Shown one piece after another: positions 1-10,186 of a DNA stretch of 64,000 nt. The first letter of the stretch is position 1; each line of letters opens with the position of its first letter. The translations under genes were made by a program, and so were the position numbers. The notes beneath the pieces are model-generated. The model was given only the letters and a program-made list of their open reading frames with translations, searched no databases and had not been told where the DNA came from. This stretch comes from Paraburkholderia kururiensis JCM 10599 = LMG 19447 (GTDB lineage: Bacteria > Pseudomonadota > Gammaproteobacteria > Burkholderiales > Burkholderiaceae): NCBI RefSeq assembly GCF_003986935.1, contig NZ_RJZE01000006.1, positions 62,001-126,000 on the forward strand, written 5' to 3'.

Positions 1-1118
1 AGCGCACCTACGCGCTCAGCATCTTCTTCTGGTCGGTGCTCACCATGATGCAAGGCTGGGTGGCCGGGCTCGCCGTGGGCACCGCGGTCGCGGCGCTCTT
101 TGCGCTGCGCTTTCTCGTCGGCGCAGCCGAAGCGCCCTCTTTCCCGGGCAACAGCCGTGTGGTGGCCACGTGGTTCCCGACCGCCGAGCGGGGCACCGCG
201 GCCGCCATCTTCAATTCGGCCCAATACTTCGCCACGGTGCTGTTCGCGCCCATCATGGGCTGGATCACGCACGCCTTCGGCTGGCCGCACGTGTTCACGG
301 TGATGGGTCTGCTCGGCATTCTGATCGCCGCCCTCTGGATGAAGACGGTCTACACGCCGCGCGAGCATCCGTTGATCAATGAAGCAGAGCTGCGCTACAT
401 CGAAGAAGGCGGTGCGCTCGTGGATCTCGACCGGCAGCGCGGCACTGCGGCCACAGCGCGGCCCGCGCCGCGCGTGAAAGTGGGCGCGTGCCTCAAGGAG
501 ATGCTCGCGAGCCGCATGCTGCTTGGCGTCTTCATCGGCCAGTACTGCATCACCACGATCACGTACTTCTTCCTCACGTGGTTTCCCATCTACCTCGTCC
601 AGGAGCGGCACATGTCGATCCTGAAGGCGGGATTCGTCGCGGCGATTCCGGCGATCTGCGGGTTCCTCGGCGGCGTGCTGGGCGGCGTGATCTCCGACGC
701 GCTGCTGCGTCGCGGCCATTCGACGACCTTCGCGCGCAAGGTGCCGATCGTGGCCGGCATGCTGCTCTCGACCGCGATGATCGCGTGCAACTACGTCGAC
801 ACGCAGTGGCTCATCGTCGCGATCATGGCGCTCGCGTTCTTCGGTAAGGGCGTGGGCGCGCTCGGCTGGGCCGTGGTTGCCGATACGGCGCCCAAGGAAG
901 CGAGCGGCCTGTGCGGCGCCCTCTTCAATACGTTCGGCAACACGGCGGGCATCACGACGCCGATCGTCATCGGTTACCTCGTGCAGGGCACCGGCTCGTT
1001 TGCGGCCGCGCTCGTGTTCGTAGGCGCCAACGCGCTCGTGGCCGTCGGCTGTTATCTGTTCGTGGTGGGCGAAATTCGCCGCGTCGAACTCAAACACTCG
1101 CTGATCGCTTCGGCATGA
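1..1118 (+). CDS. gudP: D-glucarate/galactarate MFS transporter, 5'-truncated by window edge
   Basis: This is the C-terminal part of a major facilitator superfamily permease of the anion:cation symporter family. It would import D-glucarate or galactarate across the inner membrane with protons. The reading frame is open from base 3 with no stop upstream, so the true start lies before the window. The visible part has repeated hydrophobic helices, the cytoplasmic motif around [11 protein letters not shown] and a long central loop (about residues 115-155 of the visible part). It is followed after 127 bases by gudD, which is the main reason for naming the substrate. The family is confident; substrate preference between glucarate, galactarate and similar acids is inferred from context. 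Confidence 0.85.
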   Translation, partial: RTYALSIFFWSVLTMMQGWVAGLAVGTAVAALFALRFLVGAAEAPSFPGNSRVVATWFPTAERGTAAAIFNSAQYFATVLFAPIMGWITHAFGWPHVFTVMGLLGILIAALWMKTVYTPREHPLINEAELRYIEEGGALVDLDRQRGTAATARPAPRVKVGACLKEMLASRMLLGVFIGQYCITTITYFFLTWFPIYLVQERHMSILKAGFVAAIPAICGFLGGVLGGVISDALLRRGHSTTFARKVPIVAGMLLSTAMIACNYVDTQWLIVAIMALAFFGKGVGALGWAVVADTAPKEASGLCGALFNTFGNTAGITTPIVIGYLVQGTGSFAAALVFVGANALVAVGCYLFVVGEIRRVELKHSLIASA

Positions 1119-1245
1119 TGTTGCGCCTCACGTCACGTCGCGCACCCCACTGCTGTCTTTGCCGCGTGGCAGCCCTGCCGTACGCCGCCACGCTTCTGTG
1201 CCTCACTCGCTGCTCCGGCGTTTTTTCACCCCACTGCATCTGACC

Positions 1246-2604
1246 ATGAACGCTTCCGATTCCCTGCGCCCCACCGACGCGCCGCGCGTCACTGACCTCC
1301 AGGTCATTCCCGTCGCCGGCCGCGACAGCATGCTCTTGAACCTGAGCGGTGCGCACGGCCCGTTCTTCACGCGAAACCTGGTAATCCTCAAGGACAGCGC
1401 CGGACATACGGGCGTGGGCGAAGTGCCGGGTGGTGAAAAAATCCGCCAGACCATCGACGATGCGCGCCCGCTCGTGGTGGGCCAGCCCATCGGCGCCTTC
1501 AACAATGTGCTGAACGAAATGCGCCGGCGCTTTGCCGACCGCGACGCAGGCGGCCGTGGCTTGCAAACCTTCGACCTGCGCACCACGATTCACGCCGTCA
1601 CCGCGCTCGAAGCGGCGCTGCTCGACCTGCTGGGCCAGCACCTCGGCGTGCCGGTCGCGGCACTGCTCGGCGAAGGCCAGCAGCGCGACGAGGTGGAGAT
1701 GCTGGGCTACCTGTTCTATATCGGCGATCGCCGCAAGACCGACCTGCCCTATTCCGAAGGCGCCGATGCCACCGATGACTGGACGCGCCTGCGTCACGAG
1801 GCTGCGCTCACGCCGGAAACGGTGGTGCGCCTCGCGGAAGCGGCGCACGCGCGCTACGGTTTCAACGACTTCAAGCTGAAAGGCGGCGTGCTGCGCGGCG
1901 ACGAAGAGATCGCGGCCGTCACCGCGCTCGCCGAACGCTTTCCGCACGCGCGCATCACGCTCGATCCGAACGGCGCCTGGTCCCTCGCCGAGGCAATCCG
2001 CCTGTGCCGCGACCAGCACGACGTGCTCGCCTACGCCGAAGATCCGTGCGGCGCCGAAAACGGCTACTCGGGCCGGGAGGTCATGGCCGAATTCCGCCGC
2101 GCGACGGGCCTGCGCACGGCCACCAACATGATCGCCACGGACTGGCGCCAGATGGGTCACGCCATCCAGCTTCAGTCGGTGGACATTCCGCTCGCCGACC
2201 CGCATTTCTGGACCATGCAGGGTTCGGTGCGCGTGGCGCAGATGTGCAATGACTGGGGGCTCACGTGGGGCTCGCACTCGAACAACCACTTCGACGTTTC
2301 GCTCGCCATGTTCACGCACGTCGCGGCCGCGGCGCCCGGCAAGATCACCGCGATCGATACGCACTGGATCTGGCAGGACGGGCAGCGCCTTACACGTGAT
2401 CCGCTGAAGATCGTGGGTGGCAACGTGACGGTGCCGCAGCGCGCCGGGCTCGGCATCGAGCTCGACATGGATGAAGTGGCGAAGGCGCACGAACTGTACA
2501 AACAGCACGGCCTGGGCGCCCGCGACGACAGCGTCGCGATGCAGTACCTGATCCCGAACTGGACCTTCGATAACAAACGCCCTTGCCTCGTACGCGGCGC
2601 GTAA
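1246..2604 (+). CDS. gudD: Glucarate dehydratase
   Basis: This enolase-superfamily enzyme dehydrates D-glucarate (and idarate) to 5-keto-4-deoxy-D-glucarate, the first committed step of aldarate catabolism. The 452-residue protein matches the family length. The catalytic KxK pair is at K210/K212 (FKLKGG), the DPNGAW metal-ligand segment follows, and the catalytic histidine is in the GSHSNNHF motif near residue 344. The frame is open further upstream to 1159, but the ATG at 1246 gives the family-typical N-terminus. No good ribosome-binding site is seen. It lies in the same direction as the gudP permease, so the two form a transport-plus-catabolism unit. No downstream aldolase gene is present here. 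Confidence 0.93.
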   Translation: MNASDSLRPTDAPRVTDLQVIPVAGRDSMLLNLSGAHGPFFTRNLVILKDSAGHTGVGEVPGGEKIRQTIDDARPLVVGQPIGAFNNVLNEMRRRFADRDAGGRGLQTFDLRTTIHAVTALEAALLDLLGQHLGVPVAALLGEGQQRDEVEMLGYLFYIGDRRKTDLPYSEGADATDDWTRLRHEAALTPETVVRLAEAAHARYGFNDFKLKGGVLRGDEEIAAVTALAERFPHARITLDPNGAWSLAEAIRLCRDQHDVLAYAEDPCGAENGYSGREVMAEFRRATGLRTATNMIATDWRQMGHAIQLQSVDIPLADPHFWTMQGSVRVAQMCNDWGLTWGSHSNNHFDVSLAMFTHVAAAAPGKITAIDTHWIWQDGQRLTRDPLKIVGGNVTVPQRAGLGIELDMDEVAKAHELYKQHGLGARDDSVAMQYLIPNWTFDNKRPCLVRGA

Positions 2605-2620
2605 CGCCCGCCGCGCGCGA

Positions 2621-3517
2621 TTACGCCTGCTTCAATGTGGCGTCGAGCGCGCGGGCGGCGATGCGGTCCCGCTCGGTAACGAGCGGGACGCGGAAAACCG
2701 TCTGCCGGTTATGGCCCGCCGCAGCCGGCGAATCCCACAGCAATTCGACTCTCGGCCAGCGCCCCCAGCCCGCAAGGCTTGCCCGATTCGGCGCAGTGCG
2801 CGCCGCGCCGGGAAGCGCAGAACCCGAACCGGCTGGAACGGCATCCGGATCGGGAACATCCGCGCCTGCGGCGAAGGGTGAAATCGATGCACTGGGCGCA
2901 GAAGCGGTTGTGGCCGTCTGGGCCGTCTGGGGCCAGCGCACCGAGAGTTCGCGCGCATCGTATTGCCCGATCTTGCGGCTTTCGGCCCAGACCACCGCGG
3001 TACGTGTCGTTCCATCGAGCGACACCGCGTAGCGGCCAATCGCAAATCGACGCGCGGCGACGTTGGTTCTCCACAGTGCACGCGGCCGGCAAATCCACAG
3101 TACGACGGCATACAGCGTAGGCGCCGCCACGAGCCAGCCGTTCGTCTCGGCCACGGCGAGAAGGGCGCGGCGCCATCCGGCGGTCCACACGAACGCGCCC
3201 ACGGTCCAGACGGCAAAGACGAAGCCGAGAAAGGCGAAGAGCCGCAGCGCTTGACGCAGCCATTGGGGCAGCGGGTGAAACGGACGCTCCGCGCGAGCCC
3301 GCGCGCCGGGCAAAAAGATCAGCAGGAACAGGAAGACGAGATTGATGCAGGCCCACGGCGACGACGCCATGGCGGCAAGTGCGGAGAGCAGATGCATCTC
3401 CGACATCGAGAACAGCCAGCGGACCAGGATCACGAGACCGATGGCGCGCAGTGCGAAGAGCGTGCCCGCGCCGGGCGCCGCGTTCGCGCGCGTCTGTTTC
3501 GTTCTCGTCAAGGCCAT
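2621..3517 (-). CDS. Hypothetical membrane protein, four predicted helices
   Basis: I do not recognise this 298-residue protein. The N-terminal half has about four hydrophobic segments (around residues 18-38, 48-66, 90-112 and 122-142). The C-terminal half is soluble and holds a low-complexity Ala/Ser/Pro/Asp stretch (about residues 195-235) before a short conserved-looking end. The ATG at 3517 is preferred because AGGAG sits just upstream on the minus strand; an in-frame start at 3673 would add an unlikely Arg/Cys-rich leader that runs into the hairpin at 3649. It converges with gudD with only 16 bases between the stops and lies downstream of the GT4 gene, separated by that hairpin. Reality is supported by length and membrane pattern only. 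Confidence 0.6.
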   Translation of the reverse strand: MALTRTKQTRANAAPGAGTLFALRAIGLVILVRWLFSMSEMHLLSALAAMASSPWACINLVFLFLLIFLPGARARAERPFHPLPQWLRQALRLFAFLGFVFAVWTVGAFVWTAGWRRALLAVAETNGWLVAAPTLYAVVLWICRPRALWRTNVAARRFAIGRYAVSLDGTTRTAVVWAESRKIGQYDARELSVRWPQTAQTATTASAPSASISPFAAGADVPDPDAVPAGSGSALPGAARTAPNRASLAGWGRWPRVELLWDSPAAAGHNRQTVFRVPLVTERDRIAARALDATLKQA

Positions 3518-3648
3518 TCTCCTGTCGTGTGCGGCGCCGCATTTTTGCGGCACGGCCATTATAGGGACATTGGGATGGCGCCTCATTCCTCGTGTGCCGA
3601 AAAACACCTTTCGCGATGCTTTCCGCACGCGCGGTGCGGCGCAGATGC

Positions 3649-3686
3649 AACAACGCCCCGTTGCCGGAGGCAAACGGGGCGTTGTT
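3649..3686 (-). terminator. GC-rich hairpin after the glycosyltransferase gene
   Basis: Near-perfect inverted repeat with arms AACAACGCCCCGTTGCC and GGCAAACGGGGCGTTGTT (one bulged base) and a three-base loop. It lies 58 bases after the stop of the minus-strand GT4 gene. There is no T-tract on either side, so it may end transcription weakly, with Rho, or protect the 3' end of the mRNA. Confidence 0.5.
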
Positions 3687-3743
3687 CGCGGCGGCTTGAT
3701 GACTGCATCAAGCCACTCAGAACGCGCCTGCGCGCGCTGACAA

Positions 3744-4808
3744 TCAGCCGGCGGCGACTTCGCGCAGCACCGTGCGACGCTTCTGGCGCAGCAGTTCTTC
3801 GTACACGGCCACGTAGTTCTTCGCCATGACCTTCGACGAGAAGCGCGCTTCGAACGCCTTGCGCACGTTCTCGCGCGGCAGGCTCGACAGGCGCTTAACG
3901 GCTGCGACGGCGCTGATCTCGTCTTCCACGACGAAGCCCGATACGCCGTTCTCGATCACTTCCGGCACCGAGCCGCGCTTGAACGCGATCACCGGTGTGC
4001 CGCAGGCCATTGCCTCGATCATCACGAGACCGAAGGGCTCCGGCCAGTCGATCGGGAACAGCAGCGCGTGCGCGCCGCCCAGGAACTCGGCCTTCTCGGC
4101 TTCGCTGATCTCGCCGATGTACTCGACGTGCGGCAGCGCCATTAGCGGCTTGATCACTTCGTCGTAGTAGGCGCGGTCGGCCTTGTCGAGCTTGGCGGCG
4201 ACCTTCAGCGGCATGCCGGCCTGCTCGGCGATGCGGATCGCCGTATCGAGACGCTTTTCCGGCGAAATGCGGCCGAGAAACGCGAGGTAGCTCGGCTGGG
4301 TGTCGGTACGCGGCGTGAGCAGGTTGTCGGGCAGGCCGTGATAGACGGTCTGCATCCACTTCGCCTGCGGCAGCGGAATGCGCTGGTTATCGGAAATCGA
4401 CACCACCGGCACGTCATTGAACGTGCTGAACACGGGTTGCAGTTCGGGCAGGTCGAGGCGGCCGTGCATCGTGGTGACGAACGGCACCGGCTGGCGCGAG
4501 AACAGCGAGAACGGGTAATAGTCGATGTGGAAGTGCAGCACGTCGAACTCATCGGCACGGCGGCGCACCTCTTCGAGCAGCAGCATGTGCGGCGCGACCG
4601 TGTCACGAATGGTGGGGTCGAGGCGCAACGCCTGCGGCCAGAAGGCTTCGAGCTTTGCGGAAGTTTGCGAGTCGCCGCTTGCGAACAGCGTCACGTCGTG
4701 GCCTTGTTCGACGAGCGCTTCGGTCAGGTAGGACACCACCCGTTCCGTGCCGCCATACAGCTTGGGAGGAACCGCCTCGTGCAACGGAGCGATTTGAGCG
4801 ATTCGCAT
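3744..4808 (-). CDS. Glycosyltransferase family 4 (GT-B fold)
   Basis: The 354-residue protein is a retaining GT-B glycosyltransferase of family GT4. The N-terminal Rossmann domain has the glycine-rich YGGTERVVSYL segment near residues 19-29. The C-terminal domain carries the nucleotide-sugar motif FLGRISPEKRLD and the EPFGLVMIEAMACGTPVIAF segment with the E-x7-E pair. Acceptor and donor are not evident. The start at 4808 is chosen because AAGGAG lies about ten bases upstream; the frame is open to 4871. It is divergent from an ABC half-transporter across an AT-rich gap, and the trehalose synthesis genes lie beyond. The context hints at a stress-related sugar product, but this is inference. 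Confidence 0.85.
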   Translation of the reverse strand: MRIAQIAPLHEAVPPKLYGGTERVVSYLTEALVEQGHDVTLFASGDSQTSAKLEAFWPQALRLDPTIRDTVAPHMLLLEEVRRRADEFDVLHFHIDYYPFSLFSRQPVPFVTTMHGRLDLPELQPVFSTFNDVPVVSISDNQRIPLPQAKWMQTVYHGLPDNLLTPRTDTQPSYLAFLGRISPEKRLDTAIRIAEQAGMPLKVAAKLDKADRAYYDEVIKPLMALPHVEYIGEISEAEKAEFLGGAHALLFPIDWPEPFGLVMIEAMACGTPVIAFKRGSVPEVIENGVSGFVVEDEISAVAAVKRLSSLPRENVRKAFEARFSSKVMAKNYVAVYEELLRQKRRTVLREVAAG

Positions 4809-5398
4809 AGTGGTGAACTCCTTCCTCGTAATAAATCGGGCAAAAATACTGCAGGTTGACTGATTGGCCACCGCTATGGACCGCGCGGGCCATCCCCGGC
4901 AGCAAGCCCCATTCCCGGCAGCACCCGCCTGCCTTCATGGCAGGACGGTACACCGGCGGTAAACGTTCAGAAAGAACTGGCGTTGACAGTTCTTCAAAAT
5001 TCTGTAATTTGCCGGCCAGGCGGATCGTATTATCCGCGCTGCAACAATTCGGCCGAGGTCAACATTTCAAATACTTTACGTTGTTACAAAGCCGAAACAC
5101 TTTGCAACCCATTGTTTTCTAAGACACTTCTAGATTGGAACGCTTTCGCGGCAGCCGTTGCCACCACCCTTCGAAGGGCTTTTCGCAGAGCATCGAACCA
5201 GCCGGCGCGCCCCTTGCTCCACTCCCGGCGCCGAGACCGAATGCAATCTGTAATTGTAACGTTAATTGCCGCTGTGATCCGCGTTGAACCACCGCAGCAA
5301 CAACGGGTCGACGAGGCATGCACCCCGCCGTTCTGTCGCGCTATGATGCGCGGCCCATGCGGCAAACCGTACAGCGGAGCGCGGCATGCACGTTTAAA
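4809..5398. other. Divergent intergenic region, AT-rich in its middle
   Basis: This gap of about 590 bases separates the divergent GT4 and ABC transporter genes. Positions 4980-5150 are markedly more AT-rich than the surroundings and contain TTGACA at 4983 and TATTAT at 5028, so promoters are likely here. A perfect 8-base inverted repeat (4972-4994) overlaps the TTGACA. A shorter hairpin (CCTGCC/GGCAGG) is at 4928-4944. I see no credible protein gene. Confidence 0.5.
4972..4994. promoter_or_regulatory. Inverted repeat overlapping a TTGACA hexamer
   Basis: AAGAACTG and its exact reverse complement CAGTTCTT are separated by seven bases. The right arm overlaps a consensus -35 hexamer TTGACA at 4983-4988. 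No good -10 lies at 17 bases (TAATTT at a 16-base gap is weak). The shape is that of a repressor or activator operator, but the regulator is unknown. Confidence 0.4.
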
Positions 5399-7336
5399 AT
5401 GCCGGAACGCCTATCCGCTCTCGCCGTCACTCGCCGTTGCGGCATCTCCGCAACCCGGCCGCGTAGCCAACCACCCGTTGCTGACCGACGACACGCTCAA
5501 TTGGAACATTTGACCACTGCCCAGCGTAACGCCCACAACGCAAAGCTCGCGAGCTATGCGCACCGGCCGCTCGCGTTCCTCTTCCGCTTCATCCGCCGCC
5601 ATCCGCTCGCGCATGCCATCGTGCTCGCCAGCGTGTTTGCGGCCGTGGCCTGCGCGCTCGCCTCCCAGTACGCCATCAAGCATCTGATCGACGTGCTGGG
5701 CGCGGGGCGCAACCATCCGGGGCCGCTGTGGGGCGCGTTCGCGATCCTCGTCGGGCTGATCGCCGCCGACAACCTGCTGTGGCGCGTAGGCGGCTGGGTT
5801 GCTGCCCACACTTTCGTCGCGGTGACGGGCGACCTGCGCCGCGACCTGTTTCAGTACCTGAGCGGCCACTCGCCCACCTACTACGCCGAAAAGCAGCCCG
5901 GTACGCTCGCGAGCCGCATCACGGCAACCTCGAACGCCGTCTACACGGCCGAGAACACGATGGCCTGGAACGTCCTGCCGCCCTGCATTGCGGTGATGGG
6001 CGCGATCGTCATGATCATCACGGTCAATCCGCTGATGGCGGGCGGCCTGCTGCTGTGCTCGGCGATTCTTTCGATCATCCTCTACAAGCTGGCGGGCCGC
6101 GGCTCCGCGCGCCACCACCAGTTCGCCACCCGGGCGGCGTCCGTGGACGGCGAACTCGTCGACGTCATCGCCAACATGGCGCTCGTGCGCGCCTTCGGCA
6201 TGACGCTGCGCGAGCAGAAGCGCTTTGGCGCGACCGTGAAGGCCGAGATGGACGCGCGCCAGAACAGCCTGCTGTATCTCGAAAAACTGCGGCTGCTGCA
6301 CGCCGTGATCACCGCGCTGCTCTCGGCAGGACTGCTCGGCTGGGCGCTGTGGCTGTGGAACCAGGGGCGCGCTACTTCGGGCGACATCGTGCTCGTGAGT
6401 TCGCTCGGCTTCACGATCCTGCACGGCACGCGCGACCTGGCCGTGGCGCTCGTCGATGTCACCCAGCACGTCGCGCGGCTTGCCGAAGCCGTGCAGACGC
6501 TGCTTGAGCCACACGGCATGCCGGACCGCAACGACGCCACCACGCTCGTGGCCAGCGGCGGGCGCGTGGAGTTCGACAGCGTGACGTTCGCGTATCCACG
6601 GCGCAAGCCGATTCTCGACCACTTCGACCTGCGCATCGAGGCCGGCCAGCGGGTGGGCCTGATCGGTAAGTCCGGAGCGGGCAAATCGACGGTGCTGGCG
6701 CTGCTGCAGCGGTTCTACGACCCACAGGGCGGCCGCATCCTGATCGACGGCCAGGACATCGGCGCGGTCACCCAGGACAGCCTGCGTCACGCCATTGCGC
6801 TCGTGCCGCAAGACATCTCGCTCTTTCACCGCACGATCTACGAGAACATCGCCTACGGCCGCCCCGACGCCACGCGCGAAGAAGTGATCGCGGCGGCGCG
6901 CGAGGCGCGCTGCACCGACTTCATCGAAGCCATGCCCGAAGGGTTCGACACGATCGTGGGCGACCGCGGCGTGAAGCTCTCCGGCGGTCAGCGGCAGCGC
7001 ATTGCGATCGCACGCGCCATCCTGAAGGACGCGCCGATCCTGCTGCTCGACGAAGCGACGTCCGCGCTCGACAGCGCGTCGGAAGAAGCCATCCAGCAGG
7101 CGCTGGACCGGCTGATGGTGGGCCGCACGGTGATCGCCATCGCGCACCGCCTGTCGACGCTGCACAACTTCGACCGCATCATCGTGATGAGCACGGGCAA
7201 GGTGATCGACGACGGCAGCCCTGAAGAACTGCGCGAGCGCCCCGGCCTCTATCGCGACCTGCTCGCCAAACAGTACGGCAAGACGTCCACGCTGCATCTG
7301 GGCAGCAAGAAGGTCAACGAGAAGCACGTCGCCTGA
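5399..7336 (+). CDS. ABC transporter half-molecule (permease fused to ATPase), MsbA-like exporter type
   Basis: The protein has one six-helix type-I exporter membrane domain followed by one nucleotide-binding domain, so it should act as a dimer exporting a lipid, peptide or glycan. The ATPase domain shows Walker A GKSGAGKST, the Q-loop VPQDISLF, signature LSGGQRQR, Walker B ILLLDEATSALD and the switch histidine in AIAHRLSTL. The start is uncertain: the frame is open from 5318, ATG at 5399 is used here, and a TTG near 5513 would remove a non-conserved leader of about 38 residues. It is divergent from a GT4 glycosyltransferase and converges with otsA. Substrate is unknown. Confidence 0.85.
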   Translation: MPERLSALAVTRRCGISATRPRSQPPVADRRHAQLEHLTTAQRNAHNAKLASYAHRPLAFLFRFIRRHPLAHAIVLASVFAAVACALASQYAIKHLIDVLGAGRNHPGPLWGAFAILVGLIAADNLLWRVGGWVAAHTFVAVTGDLRRDLFQYLSGHSPTYYAEKQPGTLASRITATSNAVYTAENTMAWNVLPPCIAVMGAIVMIITVNPLMAGGLLLCSAILSIILYKLAGRGSARHHQFATRAASVDGELVDVIANMALVRAFGMTLREQKRFGATVKAEMDARQNSLLYLEKLRLLHAVITALLSAGLLGWALWLWNQGRATSGDIVLVSSLGFTILHGTRDLAVALVDVTQHVARLAEAVQTLLEPHGMPDRNDATTLVASGGRVEFDSVTFAYPRRKPILDHFDLRIEAGQRVGLIGKSGAGKSTVLALLQRFYDPQGGRILIDGQDIGAVTQDSLRHAIALVPQDISLFHRTIYENIAYGRPDATREEVIAAAREARCTDFIEAMPEGFDTIVGDRGVKLSGGQRQRIAIARAILKDAPILLLDEATSALDSASEEAIQQALDRLMVGRTVIAIAHRLSTLHNFDRIIVMSTGKVIDDGSPEELRERPGLYRDLLAKQYGKTSTLHLGSKKVNEKHVA

Positions 7337-7394
7337 GGCGGCGGGGCCGCAGCAAGCCTCACCCGCCAGCGGCACGCTGCAACCGTCTCAGCCC

Positions 7395-8852
7395 CTACTC
7401 TGCCGCCAGCGGCACCTGCGGCGCGGGCCCGTCGCTCGCCGCCTGCGTCACAGTATCTCCGCCGCTCGCGCCCGCGCGCGCCAGATCGCGCATGAAGTTG
7501 TCGCGCCACACCGAGACGTTGTTCTCGCGCAGTCGCGCCATCATGTCCCGATAGCGCGCCTGGCGCTCCTCGAGCGGCATCGCAAGCGCGGTGGCGAGCG
7601 CGTCGGCCATGCCGTCGATATCGAACGGATTCACGATCAGCGCGCCGCCCAGTTCCTGCGCCGCACCGGCGAACTGCGAGAGCACCAGCACGCCCGGGTT
7701 CTCCGGGTCTTGCGCCGACACGTACTCCTTCGCCACGAGGTTCATGCCGTCGCGCAGCGGCGTGACGTAGCCCACGTGCGACGCGCGAAAGAGTGCCGCC
7801 AGCACGGACCGCTCGTATTGGCGATGGATGTAGCGGATAGGCGTCCAGTCGAGTTCGGCGAAGCGCCCATTGATGCGGCCCGATTCGGCTTCGAGCCGCA
7901 GCCGGATGTCCTGATAGGCGTGCAAATCGGCGCGCGTGGGCGGGGCGATCTGCAGGAACGACACCTGATTGCGCTGTGCCGGCGCGAGGTCGATCAACCG
8001 CTCGAACGCGCGAAACCGTTCCACGAGCCCTTTCGAGTAATCAAGCCGGTCCACGCTCATGATGACCTTGCGCGAATGCAGCGTCGCCTTGAGCGTGCGC
8101 ACCGGCTTGCCGCGCTCACCGGCTTTCGCCAGTTCCGCAATCTCGTCCGGGTAGACGCCGATCGGATAGGCCCCGGCCCGCAGCGTGCGGCCGAATGCCC
8201 GCACAGTCGTGAGACCGTCGAGCCGCAGTTCCACCGCACCCGCCGCTTCGTTCACGACGTAGTCGCAGAACGCGCGCAGGTCGGGCGCCGTCTGGAAACC
8301 GAGCAGATCGAACGCGCAGAGTGCCTCCACGAGCGCACGATGCGGCGGCACCGCGAGCAGCACCTGCGATGCGGGAAACGGAATGTGCAGGAAGAAGCCG
8401 ATGCGGTTCTTCACGCCGGCCGCGCGCAAGGCCTGCGCGAACGGAATCAGGTGATAGTCGTGAACCCAGATCACGTCGTCGGGGCGCAGGAGCGGAACGA
8501 GCTGCTGGGCAAGCCAGGTGTTGACGCGGCAATAGCCTTCGAAGTCGTGGCGGTCGTACTGGATCAGATCGGCGCGGTAGTGAAACGCGGGCCACAGCGT
8601 CGCATTCGAAAAGCCCCGGTAGTACTGGTCGTAATCGCGCCTCATGAGGCCGATCGTCGCGAACGTCACGGGACCGCGCTCTTCGAGCTGAATCTCCAGT
8701 TGTCCCGACGAAAGCACGTCGCCGCTCCAGCCGAACCACATGCCGCCGGTTTCCTTGAGCGCATCGTAGACGCCGACGGCAAGACCGCCCGCCGCGGGTC
8801 CGCCCTCCGAAATAGGCGCCACGCGGTTCGACACGATGATCAATCGGCTCAT
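7395..8852 (-). CDS. otsA: Alpha,alpha-trehalose-6-phosphate synthase
   Basis: OtsA transfers glucose from UDP-glucose to glucose-6-phosphate, the first step of osmoprotective trehalose synthesis in the cytoplasm. The GT20 protein of 485 residues is close to the usual length. The N-terminus ([17 protein letters not shown]) forms the glucose-6-phosphate and nucleotide-binding loop. [10 protein letters not shown] carries the Arg/Lys pair that binds donor phosphates, and [14 protein letters not shown] is the usual late donor-site block. ATG at 8852 gives the standard N-terminus, although the frame is open to 9032. It lies 79 bases downstream of otsB on the same strand. Osmotic or general stress regulation is typical but not shown by the sequence. 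Confidence 0.95.
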   Translation of the reverse strand: MSRLIIVSNRVAPISEGGPAAGGLAVGVYDALKETGGMWFGWSGDVLSSGQLEIQLEERGPVTFATIGLMRRDYDQYYRGFSNATLWPAFHYRADLIQYDRHDFEGYCRVNTWLAQQLVPLLRPDDVIWVHDYHLIPFAQALRAAGVKNRIGFFLHIPFPASQVLLAVPPHRALVEALCAFDLLGFQTAPDLRAFCDYVVNEAAGAVELRLDGLTTVRAFGRTLRAGAYPIGVYPDEIAELAKAGERGKPVRTLKATLHSRKVIMSVDRLDYSKGLVERFRAFERLIDLAPAQRNQVSFLQIAPPTRADLHAYQDIRLRLEAESGRINGRFAELDWTPIRYIHRQYERSVLAALFRASHVGYVTPLRDGMNLVAKEYVSAQDPENPGVLVLSQFAGAAQELGGALIVNPFDIDGMADALATALAMPLEERQARYRDMMARLRENNVSVWRDNFMRDLARAGASGGDTVTQAASDGPAPQVPLAAE

Positions 8853-8931
8853 GAAAGACAGGTTCCGTACGAAGACAAATGGAGCGGCGCGGGCGCGCGG
8901 CAAAGACCGGAACGCACCGCGGCGCGCAAGC

Positions 8932-9684
8932 TCACGTCGCGCCCTGGGCGTGCGCGACGATCGAGCCAAGCCAGGCGAGCAGCGAATCGACCGACTCGAC
9001 TCGCGCGCGGGCGATGGTATCGCCGCCGCCAACCTTGATGGAGAGCCCGCCGTGCTCGTTGACCACGGCGAAGCCCTTCTCGTCGGTCAGATCGTCGCCG
9101 GCGAAGAGCGGCGTGCGGCCGGCAAACGGCGGCTCGTCGAGGAAAGCGCGCAGCGCGCGGCCCTTGTCGACGTCCTTGGGCTTGATCTCGTAGACCATCT
9201 TGCCGGGCTGCAGCACATAGGCGCCTGCATAGTCGGCCACGAGCCGTTCGGTGGCCGCGCGTGCGACCGCTTCCCGCTCGGGCGCGTTGCGATAGTGGAG
9301 CGCGAGCGCGGCGCCCTTGATCTCGAGCAGCATGCCGGGATTGCGGCTCACCACGTCCGCGAGCACCTGCTCCATGCGCAGCAGGCGCTCGTCGTTGAAG
9401 CCGACGCGCTGGGTGTCGCCGTTCGCGTCGCGCCGCTCCGCGCCGTGCATGCCCGCCACGGGCAGGTCGGGAATGCCAAGGAACGAATCGATGCTGTCGA
9501 TGCCGCGCCCCGACACGATGGCCACCGCGCCATGCGAGAGACGACGCAGGTCATGGAGCAGCGACACCATTTCGGTCGGCACCAGAATGCCGTCCGGCGT
9601 AGGCGCCAGTTCGACGAGCGTGCCGTCAAAGTCGAAGAAGAATGCCGTCTGGGAGGGGGTGACCACGGCAGGAAGGAGTTGCAT
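8932..9684 (-). CDS. otsB: Trehalose-6-phosphate phosphatase
   Basis: OtsB dephosphorylates trehalose-6-phosphate to trehalose. It is a 250-residue HAD-superfamily protein with the nucleophile motif DFDGTLVEL near residue 18, the threonine/serine motif in IVSGRG, the lysine segment in the middle and the acidic metal-binding motif FAGDDLTDEKG near residue 205. The usual cap domain lies between. It is the first gene of an otsB-otsA pair. A GAGAGG sequence about ten bases before the ATG can serve as ribosome-binding site. Confidence 0.94.
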   Translation of the reverse strand: MQLLPAVVTPSQTAFFFDFDGTLVELAPTPDGILVPTEMVSLLHDLRRLSHGAVAIVSGRGIDSIDSFLGIPDLPVAGMHGAERRDANGDTQRVGFNDERLLRMEQVLADVVSRNPGMLLEIKGAALALHYRNAPEREAVARAATERLVADYAGAYVLQPGKMVYEIKPKDVDKGRALRAFLDEPPFAGRTPLFAGDDLTDEKGFAVVNEHGGLSIKVGGGDTIARARVESVDSLLAWLGSIVAHAQGAT

Positions 9685-10186
9685 CTGGTTTCTGGCCTCT
9701 CGGCGGCGTGCGCCGGAAAAGTGAGCGAATCTTACCGCGCATCAGACAATTTTTCGACAACGTAAGCCTGGCGCGAACCTGAAGCGCTTCGTCCGACGAC
9801 GCCCGGACGCGACCGCGCACGTGCCACAGCCGGTAGAACGCGGCAGCGTTGGCTTCCATGCAGATCGCGAACAATCGGCCTGCGCGGACCTTTCCGCCTC
9901 ACGCCGGTCAACATACCCGCCTGCGGCAAATTGCCTCGCTTTCTCCTGCATTGCCCGCGTTTGCTGGCGCGGAAAGGGCACTGCAAGGCAGCGCGGAGCC
10001 GTTTTTGCTAGAGTCCCAGCCAGGGCGCGGCAAGCCGTCGCACTGGCACCCGCCGCGTTCATTGCGTCATCGCACAGCGTCGTTGCGCGCCGCCATTCAC
10101 ATCAGCCAGCCCAAGCGCAGCCGCATCGCGGGCCAAGGCCGGACAACTGCCGCGGTGCACTGAAGATCGAACTTCCGGACAAGCCT
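9685..10186. other. Divergent gap between otsB and the Sco1 gene
   Basis: About 500 bases upstream of two divergent genes. It should hold the otsBA and Sco promoters, but I could not find a convincing -35/-10 pair; a TAGAGT near 10010 lacks a partner. The frame of the Sco gene stays open back to 9821, so part of the gap could be coding if an unusual start is used. Nothing else is evident. Confidence 0.4.

Noticed and set aside
5411..7375. A 654-codon open frame opposite the ABC transporter
   Set aside because: Same artefact: the plus strand has complete Walker A, signature and Walker B motifs; the minus product has none.
7363..7415. A 13-base direct repeat CCGCCAGCGGCAC at 7363 and 7403
   Set aside because: It lies partly in the otsA 3' end and partly in the short gap after the ABC gene; a single short GC-rich repeat is likely by chance, and no mobile-element features flank it.
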